57,773 bases of DNA, taken from assembly GCA_020148025.1 (NCBI GenBank), contig JAHCRH010000003.1, positions 1-57,773 of the forward strand, written 5' to 3'. The notes under the pieces are model-generated. The model worked only from the letters and a program-made list of their open reading frames with translations, ran no database searches and was not told the DNA's origin. The position numbers and the translations under genes were made by a program. Position 1 is the stretch's first letter, and every line of letters begins with the position of its first letter. Positions 5,560 to 14,353 of the stretch are shown piece by piece. The stretch is from Patescibacteria group bacterium (GTDB lineage Bacteria; Patescibacteriota; Minisyncoccia; Minisyncoccales; JAHCRE01).

Positions 5560-8034
5560 ATGTCGATTTTGAATAAAATTTTCGGCGATGCTAATAAAAA
5601 ATATTTGAAGAAAATTCGGCCTTTGGTTGATAAAATAAATGACCTCGAAAAAGATTTCGAGAATTTTTCTAACGAAAAGATAAAAGAAAGAACCCTTGAA
5701 TTTAAAGAAAGGTTAAAAAGGGGCGAAACTCTCGAGGATTTATTACCCGAGGCCTTTGCCTTAGTTAGGGAGGCAGCTAAAAGAACACTTGGTCAAAGAC
5801 ATTATGATTGCCAGTTAATGGGAGGAATAGTTTTGCACCAGGGAAAAATTGCCCAGATGCTAACCGGGGAAGGAAAAACCTTAGCTGCTACCCTGCCCTT
5901 ATATTTAAATGCTCTAACCGGAAAAGGCTGCCACTTAGTAACTGTTAATGACTATTTAGCCAGACGTGATACTGTCTGGATGGGACAGATTTATCATCTA
6001 TTGGGTTTGTCGGTTGGATGCCTGAATCATGAGCAATCCTTTTTATATGACCCGGATTATAAAAAACCGCCGGAGGAAGAGGATAGAATCCGAGATGAAT
6101 TAGGTTCATTTTATGTAGTTGAGGATTTTTTGCGGCCCTGCCAAAGATTAGAGGCCTATCTGGCTGATATTACCTATGGAACAAATAATGAGTTTGGTTT
6201 TGATTATTTAAGAGATAACATGGTCTATGGTTTAAAAGACCGAGTTCAACGGGAATTCAATTATGCCATTATAGACGAAATAGATTTTCTCTTAATTGAT
6301 GAGGCCAGAACTCCTTTGATTATTTCAGCTCCAGATAGAGAGAGCTCAAAATGGTATGGAGAGTTCGCCAGAATAATTCCCAAATTAGATTCTAAATCAG
6401 ATTACGAAATTGATGAAAAAATGAGAGTTGTTACCTTAACTGAAGGAGGGATTTCAAAAATAGAAAAAACTTTAGGGATGAAAAATATCTATACCGAGCG
6501 GGGGATAAGATATTTGCATCATTTGGAGCAGGCCCTGAGAGCTCAAACTCTATTTAAAAAAGATAAAGATTACATAGTGAAAGATGGAAAAGTTATCATT
6601 GTCGACGAATTTACGGGAAGATTAATGCCGGGAAGAAGATGGTCAGGAGGTTTACATCAGGCAGTTGAGGCCAAAGAGAGAGTTCAGATTCAACCTGAGT
6701 CAATGACTTTAGCTACCGTCACTTTTCAAAATTTCTTCCGTCTTTACAAAAAATTGGCTGGAATGACAGGTACGGCCGTTGCTTCGGCTGAGGAGTTTGA
6801 TAAGGTTTATAAGTTAGAAGTAATTTGCATTCCAACTAATGAGCCAATGATAAGAAAGGCTCTGCCCGATCGATTCTATAAAACCGAAAAAGGGAAATTT
6901 AAGGCAGTAGTTAGAGAAATTAAGGAAAGGTATCAAAAAAGCCAGCCAGTTTTAGTTGGCACAAGGTCAGTTGAAAAAAACGAATATCTGGGAAAATTAT
7001 TAGAAAGAGAAGGGATTCCCCATCAAATTTTAAATGCCAAGCATCATGAAAGGGAAGGACAAATTATTGCCCAGGCAGGAAAATTGGAAGCAGTAACCAT
7101 TGCCACAAATATGGCTGGTAGGGGAGTAGATATAATTTTGGGAGGAAATCCTCAAAATCCTGCAGAAGCTGAAAAAGTGATTGACTTGGATGGCCTCCAT
7201 GTTATTGGAACTGAAAGGCACGAGGCCAGAAGGATTGATAATCAATTACGGGGAAGATCAGGAAGGCAGGGAGATCCAGGATCTAGCCAATTTTTTGTTT
7301 CTTTAGAAGATGATTTATTAAGGATTTTTGGCGGTGATAGAATAAAATCTTTGATGGAAATTTTAAAAATTCCCGAAGATCAGCCAATTGAAACAAAGCT
7401 CATTTCAGGGGCAATTGAATCTGCCCAGGCCAGAATTGAGGGTTTTCATTTTGATGCCAGGTCGCACCTTTTAGAATATGATGATGTGATGAATAAGCAC
7501 CGAGAAATTTTTTATAAAAAAAGGAGAGAATTTCTTAAGGCATCTTTGTCAGAATTGAAAGAAAAAGTTTTGGGAATTGTAAAAAAGACAGGTTATTCAG
7601 GAGAGGATTTTGAGAAAAAAGAAAAGGAGATTGGATCTGAGAAATTTTTAAAGGCTATTCGATTTCTCTGTCTTCGAATTTTAAATTTTTATTGGATTAA
7701 TCATTTAGCTGAGATGGAATCTTTAAGAGATAAAGTGAGGCTGAGGGCTTATGGTAGACTTGATCCTTTAGTGGAATATAAAAATGAGGGATATAAGATG
7801 TTTCAAAGATTACTAACAGCTGTTGAGTCGGCAATAGCCCAAACAGTCTTTAGAATTAAAACAGTAAGAGAGCCAGCAAAAGTCGTTCCGTCAACATCCA
7901 CCAATATGACCCAAGTTCAACGGCCGTCGAAATCGCACTATAGGAAGGATAAAGCGAAGGTTGGCCGAAACGACCCTTGCCCTTGTGGTTCTGGTAAAAA
8001 ATACAAAAAATGTTGTTGGCCCAAATACGGATAA
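5560..8034 (+). CDS. secA: Preprotein translocase subunit SecA
   Basis: MLTGEGKTLAATLPLYLNAL, YGTNNEFGFDYLRDNM, DEIDFLLIDEARTPLIIS, C-terminal CPCGSGKKYKKCC zinc motif. Confidence 0.98.
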   Translation: MSILNKIFGDANKKYLKKIRPLVDKINDLEKDFENFSNEKIKERTLEFKERLKRGETLEDLLPEAFALVREAAKRTLGQRHYDCQLMGGIVLHQGKIAQMLTGEGKTLAATLPLYLNALTGKGCHLVTVNDYLARRDTVWMGQIYHLLGLSVGCLNHEQSFLYDPDYKKPPEEEDRIRDELGSFYVVEDFLRPCQRLEAYLADITYGTNNEFGFDYLRDNMVYGLKDRVQREFNYAIIDEIDFLLIDEARTPLIISAPDRESSKWYGEFARIIPKLDSKSDYEIDEKMRVVTLTEGGISKIEKTLGMKNIYTERGIRYLHHLEQALRAQTLFKKDKDYIVKDGKVIIVDEFTGRLMPGRRWSGGLHQAVEAKERVQIQPESMTLATVTFQNFFRLYKKLAGMTGTAVASAEEFDKVYKLEVICIPTNEPMIRKALPDRFYKTEKGKFKAVVREIKERYQKSQPVLVGTRSVEKNEYLGKLLEREGIPHQILNAKHHEREGQIIAQAGKLEAVTIATNMAGRGVDIILGGNPQNPAEAEKVIDLDGLHVIGTERHEARRIDNQLRGRSGRQGDPGSSQFFVSLEDDLLRIFGGDRIKSLMEILKIPEDQPIETKLISGAIESAQARIEGFHFDARSHLLEYDDVMNKHREIFYKKRREFLKASLSELKEKVLGIVKKTGYSGEDFEKKEKEIGSEKFLKAIRFLCLRILNFYWINHLAEMESLRDKVRLRAYGRLDPLVEYKNEGYKMFQRLLTAVESAIAQTVFRIKTVREPAKVVPSTSTNMTQVQRPSKSHYRKDKAKVGRNDPCPCGSGKKYKKCCWPKYG

Positions 8035-8115
8035 GAACAAAACGCATTTGCTTGACAGATTGAATTTTTGGTATTATAATCAATTATAATAGTTCTTTGA
8101 CAAAGGTGATAAGAG

Positions 8116-8778
8116 ATGAGAGGCAGAAAAAGTTTGATAAAGATTTGGAGGAGGTTTTTCCCTAAAAAAGAAGAAGTGAGGCCAGAAAAAACGGTTATTC
8201 TTATCGATGGAGAGAATCTTCATAAGTCTCTGAAAATCGATCTTGGAGGACTGGAAATAAACGATTTTGAAGAATTCAAAAAGCGCTTGCTGACAGAAAG
8301 AGAAGAATTAACTGGACCGCCAGTTTACTACACCAGTGTGACTAGTGCGGATAAGGAAAAGCCTAGGAAAATTTTAAGACTCTTTGCTCGTTTAGCTGAC
8401 GCAGGATATGAAGTTAAATCTAAGCCACTTCCAAAAGGGAAGGAGCCCAAAAGCGAGATTGACCCCTGGGTTAGCGATGGCATTTATCGCTGCGCCGTAG
8501 ATAAAAATACTTCAACCATTATCCTTGTATCTGGTGATCATCATTTTGTACCGGCGGTAGAGTTTGCTAAAGAAAGAGGAAAGAAAGTAAAGGTGGTGAG
8601 TACGGCAGCTTCGCTTTCTGCTGAGCTTAAAAACGCGAGTGATGAATGGATAGATCTCGAGCAGGTAGTAACTGGAATAACTCAGAAATCGAGAATAGAA
8701 GAGAAGCGAGAACAAGCCCTTGAAAAACTTAATAGAGGGAAAAGAATAACCTTGTCTACTTTTGAAGAAAGTCCATAG
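8116..8778 (+). CDS. NYN-domain (PIN-like) putative nuclease
   Basis: TVILIDGENLHKSL, WVSDGIYRCAVDKNTSTIILVSGDHHFVPAVEFAKERGKKVKVVS. Confidence 0.8.
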   Translation: MRGRKSLIKIWRRFFPKKEEVRPEKTVILIDGENLHKSLKIDLGGLEINDFEEFKKRLLTEREELTGPPVYYTSVTSADKEKPRKILRLFARLADAGYEVKSKPLPKGKEPKSEIDPWVSDGIYRCAVDKNTSTIILVSGDHHFVPAVEFAKERGKKVKVVSTAASLSAELKNASDEWIDLEQVVTGITQKSRIEEKREQALEKLNRGKRITLSTFEESP

Positions 8779-8808
8779 GAGATGAAAAAATTTCATCTCT
8801 TTTTATTT
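8779..8808 (+). terminator. Intrinsic terminator
   Basis: GAGATGAAA-AAA-TTTCATCTCTTTTTA. Confidence 0.75.
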
Positions 8809-8891
8809 AAAATATTGACTAGTTTTTAAAAATATGGTAAGAAAAAATTAGGAGGTTTGTTCTACAGCTCTTTAGAAAAAGGTGATAGTTG

Positions 8892-9014
8892 ATGAGTTTC
8901 TTGAAAATTCTTGATTTTTTAATCCACTTGATTCCATATCTACCGAAAAAATTCCAGGGGACACGGTTGGACGGACTATGGCATAAGATCTACAAACAAC
9001 CAAAGAAGCGATAG
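8892..9014 (+). CDS. 40-aa small protein MSFLKILDFLIHLIPYLPKKFQGTRLDGLWHKIYKQPKKR
   Basis: ATG-TAG ORF with AAGGTGATAG upstream and terminator downstream; below ORF-track cutoff. Confidence 0.5.
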   Translation: MSFLKILDFLIHLIPYLPKKFQGTRLDGLWHKIYKQPKKR

Positions 9015-9049
9015 AAACTCTTTGAATTTAAAAAGTCAACAAAAACCCA

Positions 9050-9077
9050 TAACCCACTATTTTGTGGGTTTTTTTAT
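9050..9077 (+). terminator. Intrinsic terminator
   Basis: AACCCAC-TATTTT-GTGGGTTTTTTTA. Confidence 0.8.
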
Positions 9078-9150
9078 TTGACAATTTTTTTTTAAAATAG
9101 TAAAAAAGAAACAGGAGGTTTGCTCCTTAAAAATTTAGGAGGATTGAGAG

Positions 9151-10113
9151 ATGAAAACATTTGTAGATAAGTTAATGGATGCGATCCAAGAAAAACAGAG
9201 CATTCTCTGTGTAGGACTTGACCCGCAAGTAAGATATATTCCAGAGCATATCTTAGAACAGGGATACGAGATGACAAAAGATCCGTTGAGCCTCTTTGAA
9301 CCAGCTGCCCGAGCATTCGTTATTTTCTTTGAAGATATTATTAAAGCTACTGCTCCATTTGCAGCAATTGCAAAACCTCAAATGGCTTTCTATGAGGCCT
9401 ATAAGCATTGGGGCGTGTGGGCTTTCGAAGAGATAGTAAAGCTTTGCAGGAGACACGACCTTTTAGTATTAGAGGACGCAAAACGTAGTGATGGTGGCGA
9501 CACAGCAAAAGCTTATGCAGCAGGACATCTAGGAAAAGTGGATGTATGGGATCCGGTCAAATCTGAAATAGTCAAAAGACCGTCTTTCGATGTTGATGCA
9601 ATGACTGTGATGCCAGGGATTGGCACATCTTGTCTATCTCCGTTCGTAGAGGTAGTAAAAGAATTTGGTAAAGGAATTTTTGTTGTCGACAAGACATCCT
9701 TTAGACCAAATTCTGAAGTGGAACAATTGGTAACGAAAACCGGACGCAAGGTCTGGGAAGAGACAGCGCTATTAGTGAAGCAATGGAGCGAAGGGTGCGA
9801 AGGAGAAAGTGGCATAAATAACATTGGTGTTGTGATGGGTGCTACATATCCTGAGGAAGCGGTAACAATGAGAGAACTTCTTCCTAACTGTTTCTTTTTG
9901 GTTCCGGGATACGGAGCTCAAGGTGGAGGTGCTGATGGAGCAGTAAAAGGTGGCAGAGTGATAGTAAATTCTTCACGAGGTATTGACTATGCTTTCTTAA
10001 GAAAATTCAAATGCGATCCCAAAGATTTCGCTCAAGCAGCAGAAAAATCAGCCAAATTCGCAAGAGACGATTTGAATCAGGCCCTAAAGCGAGCTGGAAA
10101 AATTCCTTGGTAA
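9151..10113 (+). CDS. pyrF: Orotidine 5'-phosphate decarboxylase
   Basis: ILCVGLDPQ, LVLEDAKRSDGGDTAKAYAAGHLG, FLVPGYGAQGGGADGAVKGGRVIVNSSRGI. Confidence 0.92.
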   Translation: MKTFVDKLMDAIQEKQSILCVGLDPQVRYIPEHILEQGYEMTKDPLSLFEPAARAFVIFFEDIIKATAPFAAIAKPQMAFYEAYKHWGVWAFEEIVKLCRRHDLLVLEDAKRSDGGDTAKAYAAGHLGKVDVWDPVKSEIVKRPSFDVDAMTVMPGIGTSCLSPFVEVVKEFGKGIFVVDKTSFRPNSEVEQLVTKTGRKVWEETALLVKQWSEGCEGESGINNIGVVMGATYPEEAVTMRELLPNCFFLVPGYGAQGGGADGAVKGGRVIVNSSRGIDYAFLRKFKCDPKDFAQAAEKSAKFARDDLNQALKRAGKIPW

Positions 10114-10133
10114 TTAGATAGGAGGAGAAGGTA

Positions 10134-10847
10134 ATGAACATAGAAACAGCAAGAAAAACATTAGGTTTAGAGGTAAAACTCATCGCCTTCGAAGACGTAT
10201 TTGCTTGGTGCGATGCCATCTGGATCTATCGGGGATTTGAGGGCGAACCTCACGCCCTTTTAGCTTCCGGGAAACACAGCGATGGCTATATCAATTTGAA
10301 TGCAGTTCTTCAGTTTCCGAATCTCTGTGCAGTTTTAGCCAAAGATTTGATCAAAAGGTTAGAGAAACATGGAATAACTACAGGAAATGTGGATGCAGTA
10401 GTCTCATCGAGTTTTGCCGCTCTTACCTTGGGGCAAGAGGTAGCTAGACGAATGGAAGCAATGTTTGTCTTCACAGAAAAAGAAGAAAAAAAGCAAAAAT
10501 GGACCGGAAGATTTGAACTCCCTAAAGGTACAAGAATCTTGCAAGTTGAAGAACTCATTACAACCTTAGGAACTACTAGAAAAGTCAGAGAAGCAGTTTT
10601 GAATAGCAATCCCCAAGTAGAATTCATTAAACTCGACGGAAAGATAGTTGTAGCTACCGTTTTCTACCGACCCGACAATCTGGCAAGACCTGAACCCGAT
10701 TATCAGATAATCCCGTTGATTCAAAAAGAGATTCATAATTGGTCTCCAGAAGAATGCCCACTTTGCAAGAAAGGATCTTCGGCTCTCAAGCCAAAACCAA
10801 ACTGGCAAAGATTTCTTGAGTATCAAAGAAGATTTCATGGCCCCTGA
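10134..10847 (+). CDS. pyrE: Orotate phosphoribosyltransferase-like
   Basis: ALLASGKHSDGYINLNAVLQ, VDAVVSSSFAALTLGQEVARRM, ILQVEELITTLGTTRKVREAV; adjacent to pyrF. Confidence 0.8.
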   Translation: MNIETARKTLGLEVKLIAFEDVFAWCDAIWIYRGFEGEPHALLASGKHSDGYINLNAVLQFPNLCAVLAKDLIKRLEKHGITTGNVDAVVSSSFAALTLGQEVARRMEAMFVFTEKEEKKQKWTGRFELPKGTRILQVEELITTLGTTRKVREAVLNSNPQVEFIKLDGKIVVATVFYRPDNLARPEPDYQIIPLIQKEIHNWSPEECPLCKKGSSALKPKPNWQRFLEYQRRFHGP

Positions 10848-10884
10848 AGAGACTGTTTAACAGAAAATCAAAATAGTTCCTTCC

Positions 10885-10909
10885 ATACCCACTTTTGTGG
10901 GTTTTTTAT
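10885..10909 (+). terminator. Intrinsic terminator after pyrE
   Basis: TACCCAC-TTTT-GTGGGTTTTTTA. Confidence 0.8.
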
Positions 10910-10914
10910 TTAAA

Positions 10915-10952
10915 TAAAAAAATCCCGCCCTTCATTCAATTAGTTAGGCGGG
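10915..10952 (-). terminator. Intrinsic terminator of the RT gene (minus strand)
   Basis: On minus strand CCCGCC...GGGCGGGATTTTTTT. Confidence 0.7.
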
Positions 10953-11840
10953 TTGGTTTTTGAAAGCCAAATATGGCTTTTTGATTTGAGGTGGTAATTC
11001 GTTTCCGTAAATCGGTTTTAGAGAGGCAATGAAGCCTTCGATTTTTCGTGTTAGATATTCTCTGGCAAAAGAATTAGTTTCAAGAGCAGTTCTATGGATT
11101 ATTCCTCGCCATTTTCTTATGGTCTTTTTGGGCAAAGATATTCTTCCTTTACCATCTACTCGGATTCCAGTAATTAATGGTGCACCATTTCGACAATCGA
11201 ATTGTCTGATTTTCTTTGGATTTACTTTGAACCCGAATTCTTCAAGACATTGAAAAATCTTTTCTTGTATTTCAGATTTCAAAGGTCCAGGGCCTGAAAT
11301 GACAAAGTTATCAACGTAACAAGTAATATTATAACCTCGAGGACAAATAATCCAGAGTTTTCTGAATAACCCACTTTCAGTTATCGCTAGATAAAACAGA
11401 AATGGTGATGTCGGTGCTCCTTGAGGTAAAACTTGCCTGAAAGTCACTAGCTTTATTATTAAATCTAGGAGAGTTAAAGGCTCTTCTTTGAAGTAATCGG
11501 TGATTTTGGTTTGGTCAGAGATCTTTTTCCTTAGGATGTTTTTTAATTTAGAGATATTCACTGAGGGAAAGGCATTTTCGAGATCGAAGACAAAAATGAA
11601 ACGAGAACCAGAATGAGATTTCGCATGACGAACATAGGAACCGGAGCGCAGGCCGTGAATACTTCCATAATGTGTTCTCCAGATCTTTTTAAAAAACCGA
11701 AGGATTTTTCTTTGAATTTTCTCTAATTCGGGCGAGGGAATGAATAGAGTTCGAAAACCACCTCTTTTTTTGCGAATTCTAGTTTCAGTGTATTCATTAG
11801 CTAAGGGTAAGGCTTTAATCAATTCTTTCTTATCTAACAT
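10944..11840 (-). CDS. Retron-like reverse transcriptase
   Basis: RGGFRTLFIPSPELEKIQRKIL, HGLRSGSYVRHAKSHSG, FDLENAFPSVN, VLPQGAPTSPFLFYLA, CYVDNFVISG, APLITGIRVDGKGRISLPKKTIRKWR. Confidence 0.85.
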   Translation of the reverse strand: MLDKKELIKALPLANEYTETRIRKKRGGFRTLFIPSPELEKIQRKILRFFKKIWRTHYGSIHGLRSGSYVRHAKSHSGSRFIFVFDLENAFPSVNISKLKNILRKKISDQTKITDYFKEEPLTLLDLIIKLVTFRQVLPQGAPTSPFLFYLAITESGLFRKLWIICPRGYNITCYVDNFVISGPGPLKSEIQEKIFQCLEEFGFKVNPKKIRQFDCRNGAPLITGIRVDGKGRISLPKKTIRKWRGIIHRTALETNSFAREYLTRKIEGFIASLKPIYGNELPPQIKKPYLAFKNQPA

Positions 11841-11865
11841 TTAATCCACCTAATTTTGAAAGGAC

Positions 11866-12018
11866 AATTGGTGGGACCTGTGGGCTACTCGAATGGTCAA
11901 ACGACAAGGACCGGATTTCCTACCAGCTGGCAGCTTCTGCCAACCGCCCACCTAGGGTTGGAACTACCTGCGACTAGTCAGCGACGGGTGGGTCTCTCTA
12001 GCCCGGTTGCCCCCAATT
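11866..12018 (-). ncRNA. Candidate retron ncRNA (msr-msd) upstream of the RT
   Basis: Minus strand: 5' AATTGG-GGG-CA-ACC-GGGCTA pairs with TAGCCC-ACA-GGT-CCC-A-CCAATT 3'; internal CCCACC/GGTGGG and TGGCAG-AAG-CTGCCA. Confidence 0.6.
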
Positions 12019-12019
12019 T

Positions 12020-12047
12020 ATTATAGGATAATGATTTGCAATGTCAA
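12020..12047 (-). promoter_or_regulatory. Consensus sigma70-like promoter driving the RT-associated RNA
   Basis: Minus strand TTGACA-16 nt-TATAAT, reading toward the ncRNA and RT. Confidence 0.8.
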
Positions 12048-12346
12048 CCCTTGACAGAATTCCAGAAATTATTAAACTAAAATGGAGATGGTTAAAAATG
12101 GCAGAATCGGAAAAGACTGCAAAGAAATTATTGAAAATGTTAGAAAGAGCTCAAAAGGGTTCTCAGATAGTTATGAAATTCATCAACGAAGGCAAGCTTG
12201 TGCCATCTATAGCTTCTCTCGACGGTACTGCCGAGGATACTAGGATTTATCTCGATATTCCTTGTGAAATTGGGATGATAGCCGAAGGAATCCAAGCAAT
12301 AAAGTTCAGTCCGCACACTTCTGAATTAATCATTAAGTTCGAATAA
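12041..12346 (+). CDS. Small hypothetical protein divergent from the RT (true start may be ATG 12098)
   Basis: Open frame ..MAESEKTAKKLLKMLERAQKGSQIVMKFINEGKLVPSIASLDGTAEDTRIYLDIPCEIG..; terminator downstream. Confidence 0.55.
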   Translation: MSTLDRIPEIIKLKWRWLKMAESEKTAKKLLKMLERAQKGSQIVMKFINEGKLVPSIASLDGTAEDTRIYLDIPCEIGMIAEGIQAIKFSPHTSELIIKFE

Positions 12347-12389
12347 GCCTAATTTTCCCGTTCCTCTCAGCTCTTTTCAAAACCCTTTG

Positions 12390-12421
12390 TGCCTAGTTCC
12401 CCAAAGACTAGGCATTTTTTT
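12390..12421 (+). terminator. Intrinsic terminator
   Basis: TGCCTAG-TTCCCCAAAGA-CTAGGCATTTTTTT. Confidence 0.8.
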
Positions 12422-12458
12422 ATTGCTAAAAGAGAGAAAATAAGTTAAAATAGAATAT

Positions 12459-13559
12459 ATGGTTAAGATAATTTCTCTTAAAAAAGAGGCTCAAAAAGAA
12501 ATAAAAAAAGCCAAAGATCTAAAAGAATTAGATCAAATTTTTAAGAAGTATTTAGGCAAAAGAGGAAAAATTACTCAAATTTTACGTTCTTTAAAGAAGC
12601 TAAAAAAAGAAACAAGAATTAAGATTGGCAAAGAAGCAAATTTGTTAAAAAAAATTGTTGAGGAGAACATAAGAGAAAAAGCCGAAAAATTAAAAGAAAA
12701 AGCCAGAGCCGAAATTTTGAAAAAAGAGCAGATTGATGTTACCGTCCCTGGCAAAAAAGTTATCCTTGGCCACTTACATCCTTTAACTCAAATTCAAAGA
12801 AAAGTTGAGGAAGTCTTTCAGTCAATGGGATTTTCAGTTGTGGAAGGGCCAGAAATTGAAACTGAGTGGTACAATTTCGATGCTTTGAATATTCCAAAAG
12901 ACCATCCAGCTAGAGATTTTTGGAACACTTTATGGCTAAAAAAAGCGACAGGCGACAGGCGACAAGAGACAAGATTACTTTTGCGAACTCATACTTCGCC
13001 AGTTCAGGTACGTTTCATGGGAAAAAATCCTCCTCCGCTACGTATTATTGTCCCGGGTCGAGTTTTCCGTCACGAAGCCACTGATGCTTCCCATGAAGTG
13101 AATTTTTATCAAATTGAAGGATTGATGGTTGATAAAAATATTTCAGTAGCAAATTTTAAGGCAATAATTCAGAAATTTTTCAAAAAATTTTTTGGAAAAC
13201 CCGCCAGAGGCCCGCTTCGCCCGCGAAGCGAGGCGAGCGAGGCTCGCCAGGGGCGGCCGATTAAAATCAGACTGAGACCAAGTTATTTCCCATTTACTGA
13301 ACCTTCTTTTGAAGTTGATATGACCTGTCTGACTTGTAGAGGAAAAGGCTGCTCAGCTTGTCAAAGAACCGGCTGGATGGAGATGATGGGAGCAGGAATG
13401 GTTCACCCAAATGTTTTTAAGGCAGTTGGTTTAAATCCAAAAGATTGGCAGGGATTCGCCTTTGGAATGGGATTAGACAGACTGGCAATGATGAAGTATA
13501 AAATAAACGATATTAGATTATTTTATTCTGGAGACTTGAGATTTTTAAATCAGTTTTAA
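12459..13559 (+). CDS. pheS: Phenylalanine--tRNA ligase alpha subunit
   Basis: HPLTQIQRKVEEVFQSMGFSVVEGPEIETEWYNFDALNIPKDHPARD, LRTHTSPVQVR, FGMGLDRLAMMKY. Confidence 0.95.
   Translation: MVKIISLKKEAQKEIKKAKDLKELDQIFKKYLGKRGKITQILRSLKKLKKETRIKIGKEANLLKKIVEENIREKAEKLKEKARAEILKKEQIDVTVPGKKVILGHLHPLTQIQRKVEEVFQSMGFSVVEGPEIETEWYNFDALNIPKDHPARDFWNTLWLKKATGDRRQETRLLLRTHTSPVQVRFMGKNPPPLRIIVPGRVFRHEATDASHEVNFYQIEGLMVDKNISVANFKAIIQKFFKKFFGKPARGPLRPRSEASEARQGRPIKIRLRPSYFPFTEPSFEVDMTCLTCRGKGCSACQRTGWMEMMGAGMVHPNVFKAVGLNPKDWQGFAFGMGLDRLAMMKYKINDIRLFYSGDLRFLNQF
12945..12972 (+). repeat. Heptamer repeat GCGACAG/GCGACAG/GCGACAA/GAGACAA inside pheS
   Basis: Direct reading. Confidence 0.93.
13199..13261 (+). 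repeat. GC-rich palindromic in-frame insertion in pheS
   Basis: CCCGCCAGAGGCCCGCTTCGCCCGCGAAGCGAGGCGAGCGAGGCTCGCCAGGGGCGGCCG in an AT-rich gene; core shared with pheT insert. Confidence 0.8.
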
Positions 13560-13561
13560 AA

Positions 13562-14335
13562 ATGAGGGAACAAAAATCTTTTACCCTAATTGAATTAATG
13601 GTAGTTATTGCCATTTTGGGTCTTTTAGCAAGTATTATTTTAGTAAGTTTAAGTGGAGTAAAAGAAAGAGCTAGAATTGCCAAGATCTTGGTATTTAGTC
13701 AAAGCGTTCATCATCTTCTCGGTGCCGATGTGGTAGGTATGTGGAGTTTTGAGACCATAGAACCAGGAAATAAAGTTCTTGACGCTTCAGGTTATGAGAA
13801 TCACGGAACTGTTGTTGGTGCCACTCTAACCAAAGGCGTCATTGGAAACGCTCTAAGTTTCAACCACGGAGATTATGTGAAAGTTCCAAAAGGAAATCTA
13901 GCGATTACCGGGGATGTAACAGTTTCATTTTGGTGGTTCCCAACTTATTGTCCCGAAACTTATATGGGAATATTAATTTCAATGGGTAATCATCCAAAAG
14001 AAGCGTATATTTTTTATGTAATGGGGCAGGGAATACCCCCTTATACTTGTTGGCTTTATTGGGGATTTTATGATAATAGTGGTTCTGAACGAAATGTTGT
14101 ATTTTATGTTCCATTCTCGAATATTTCGAATAGGTGGAATCATATACTCGGCGTAAGGAAAAATGGAGTTCTTACTCTTTATTTAAATGGAGATCGGGTA
14201 GCCGGCCCTACGGATTATAGTACTTATCCAGTTGTAACCCCAGTCGATGATTTAGGCATCTCAGCATTTAGCAATGGGGCTAATACAGTGAAGGGTCTCT
14301 TCGACGAGATCCGCATTTACGAACAAAGTTTTTGA
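13562..14335 (+). CDS. Type IV pilin-like (class III signal) protein with LamG/concanavalin-like domain
   Basis: KSFTLIELMVVIAILGLLASIILVSLSGVKERARIAK; GYENHGTVVGATLTKGVIGNALSFNHGDYVKVP. Confidence 0.85.
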   Translation: MREQKSFTLIELMVVIAILGLLASIILVSLSGVKERARIAKILVFSQSVHHLLGADVVGMWSFETIEPGNKVLDASGYENHGTVVGATLTKGVIGNALSFNHGDYVKVPKGNLAITGDVTVSFWWFPTYCPETYMGILISMGNHPKEAYIFYVMGQGIPPYTCWLYWGFYDNSGSERNVVFYVPFSNISNRWNHILGVRKNGVLTLYLNGDRVAGPTDYSTYPVVTPVDDLGISAFSNGANTVKGLFDEIRIYEQSF

Positions 14336-14353
14336 CGCCTTACATTTTTCACC

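Noticed and set aside
5560-8034. SecA with SEC-C motif as an unusual paralog
   Set aside because: Ordinary full-length SecA architecture; nothing exceptional.
10944-12018. RT considered as a group II intron-encoded protein
   Set aside because: The upstream RNA is only ~150 nt, no domain V-like hairpin seen, and no maturase/HNH extension in the 298-aa RT.
10944-14335. RT plus LamG protein considered as a diversity-generating retroelement
   Set aside because: RT has QGAPTSP rather than the DGR-type (I/V/L)GxxxSQ box; no template/variable repeat pair seen between the RNA region and the LamG gene.
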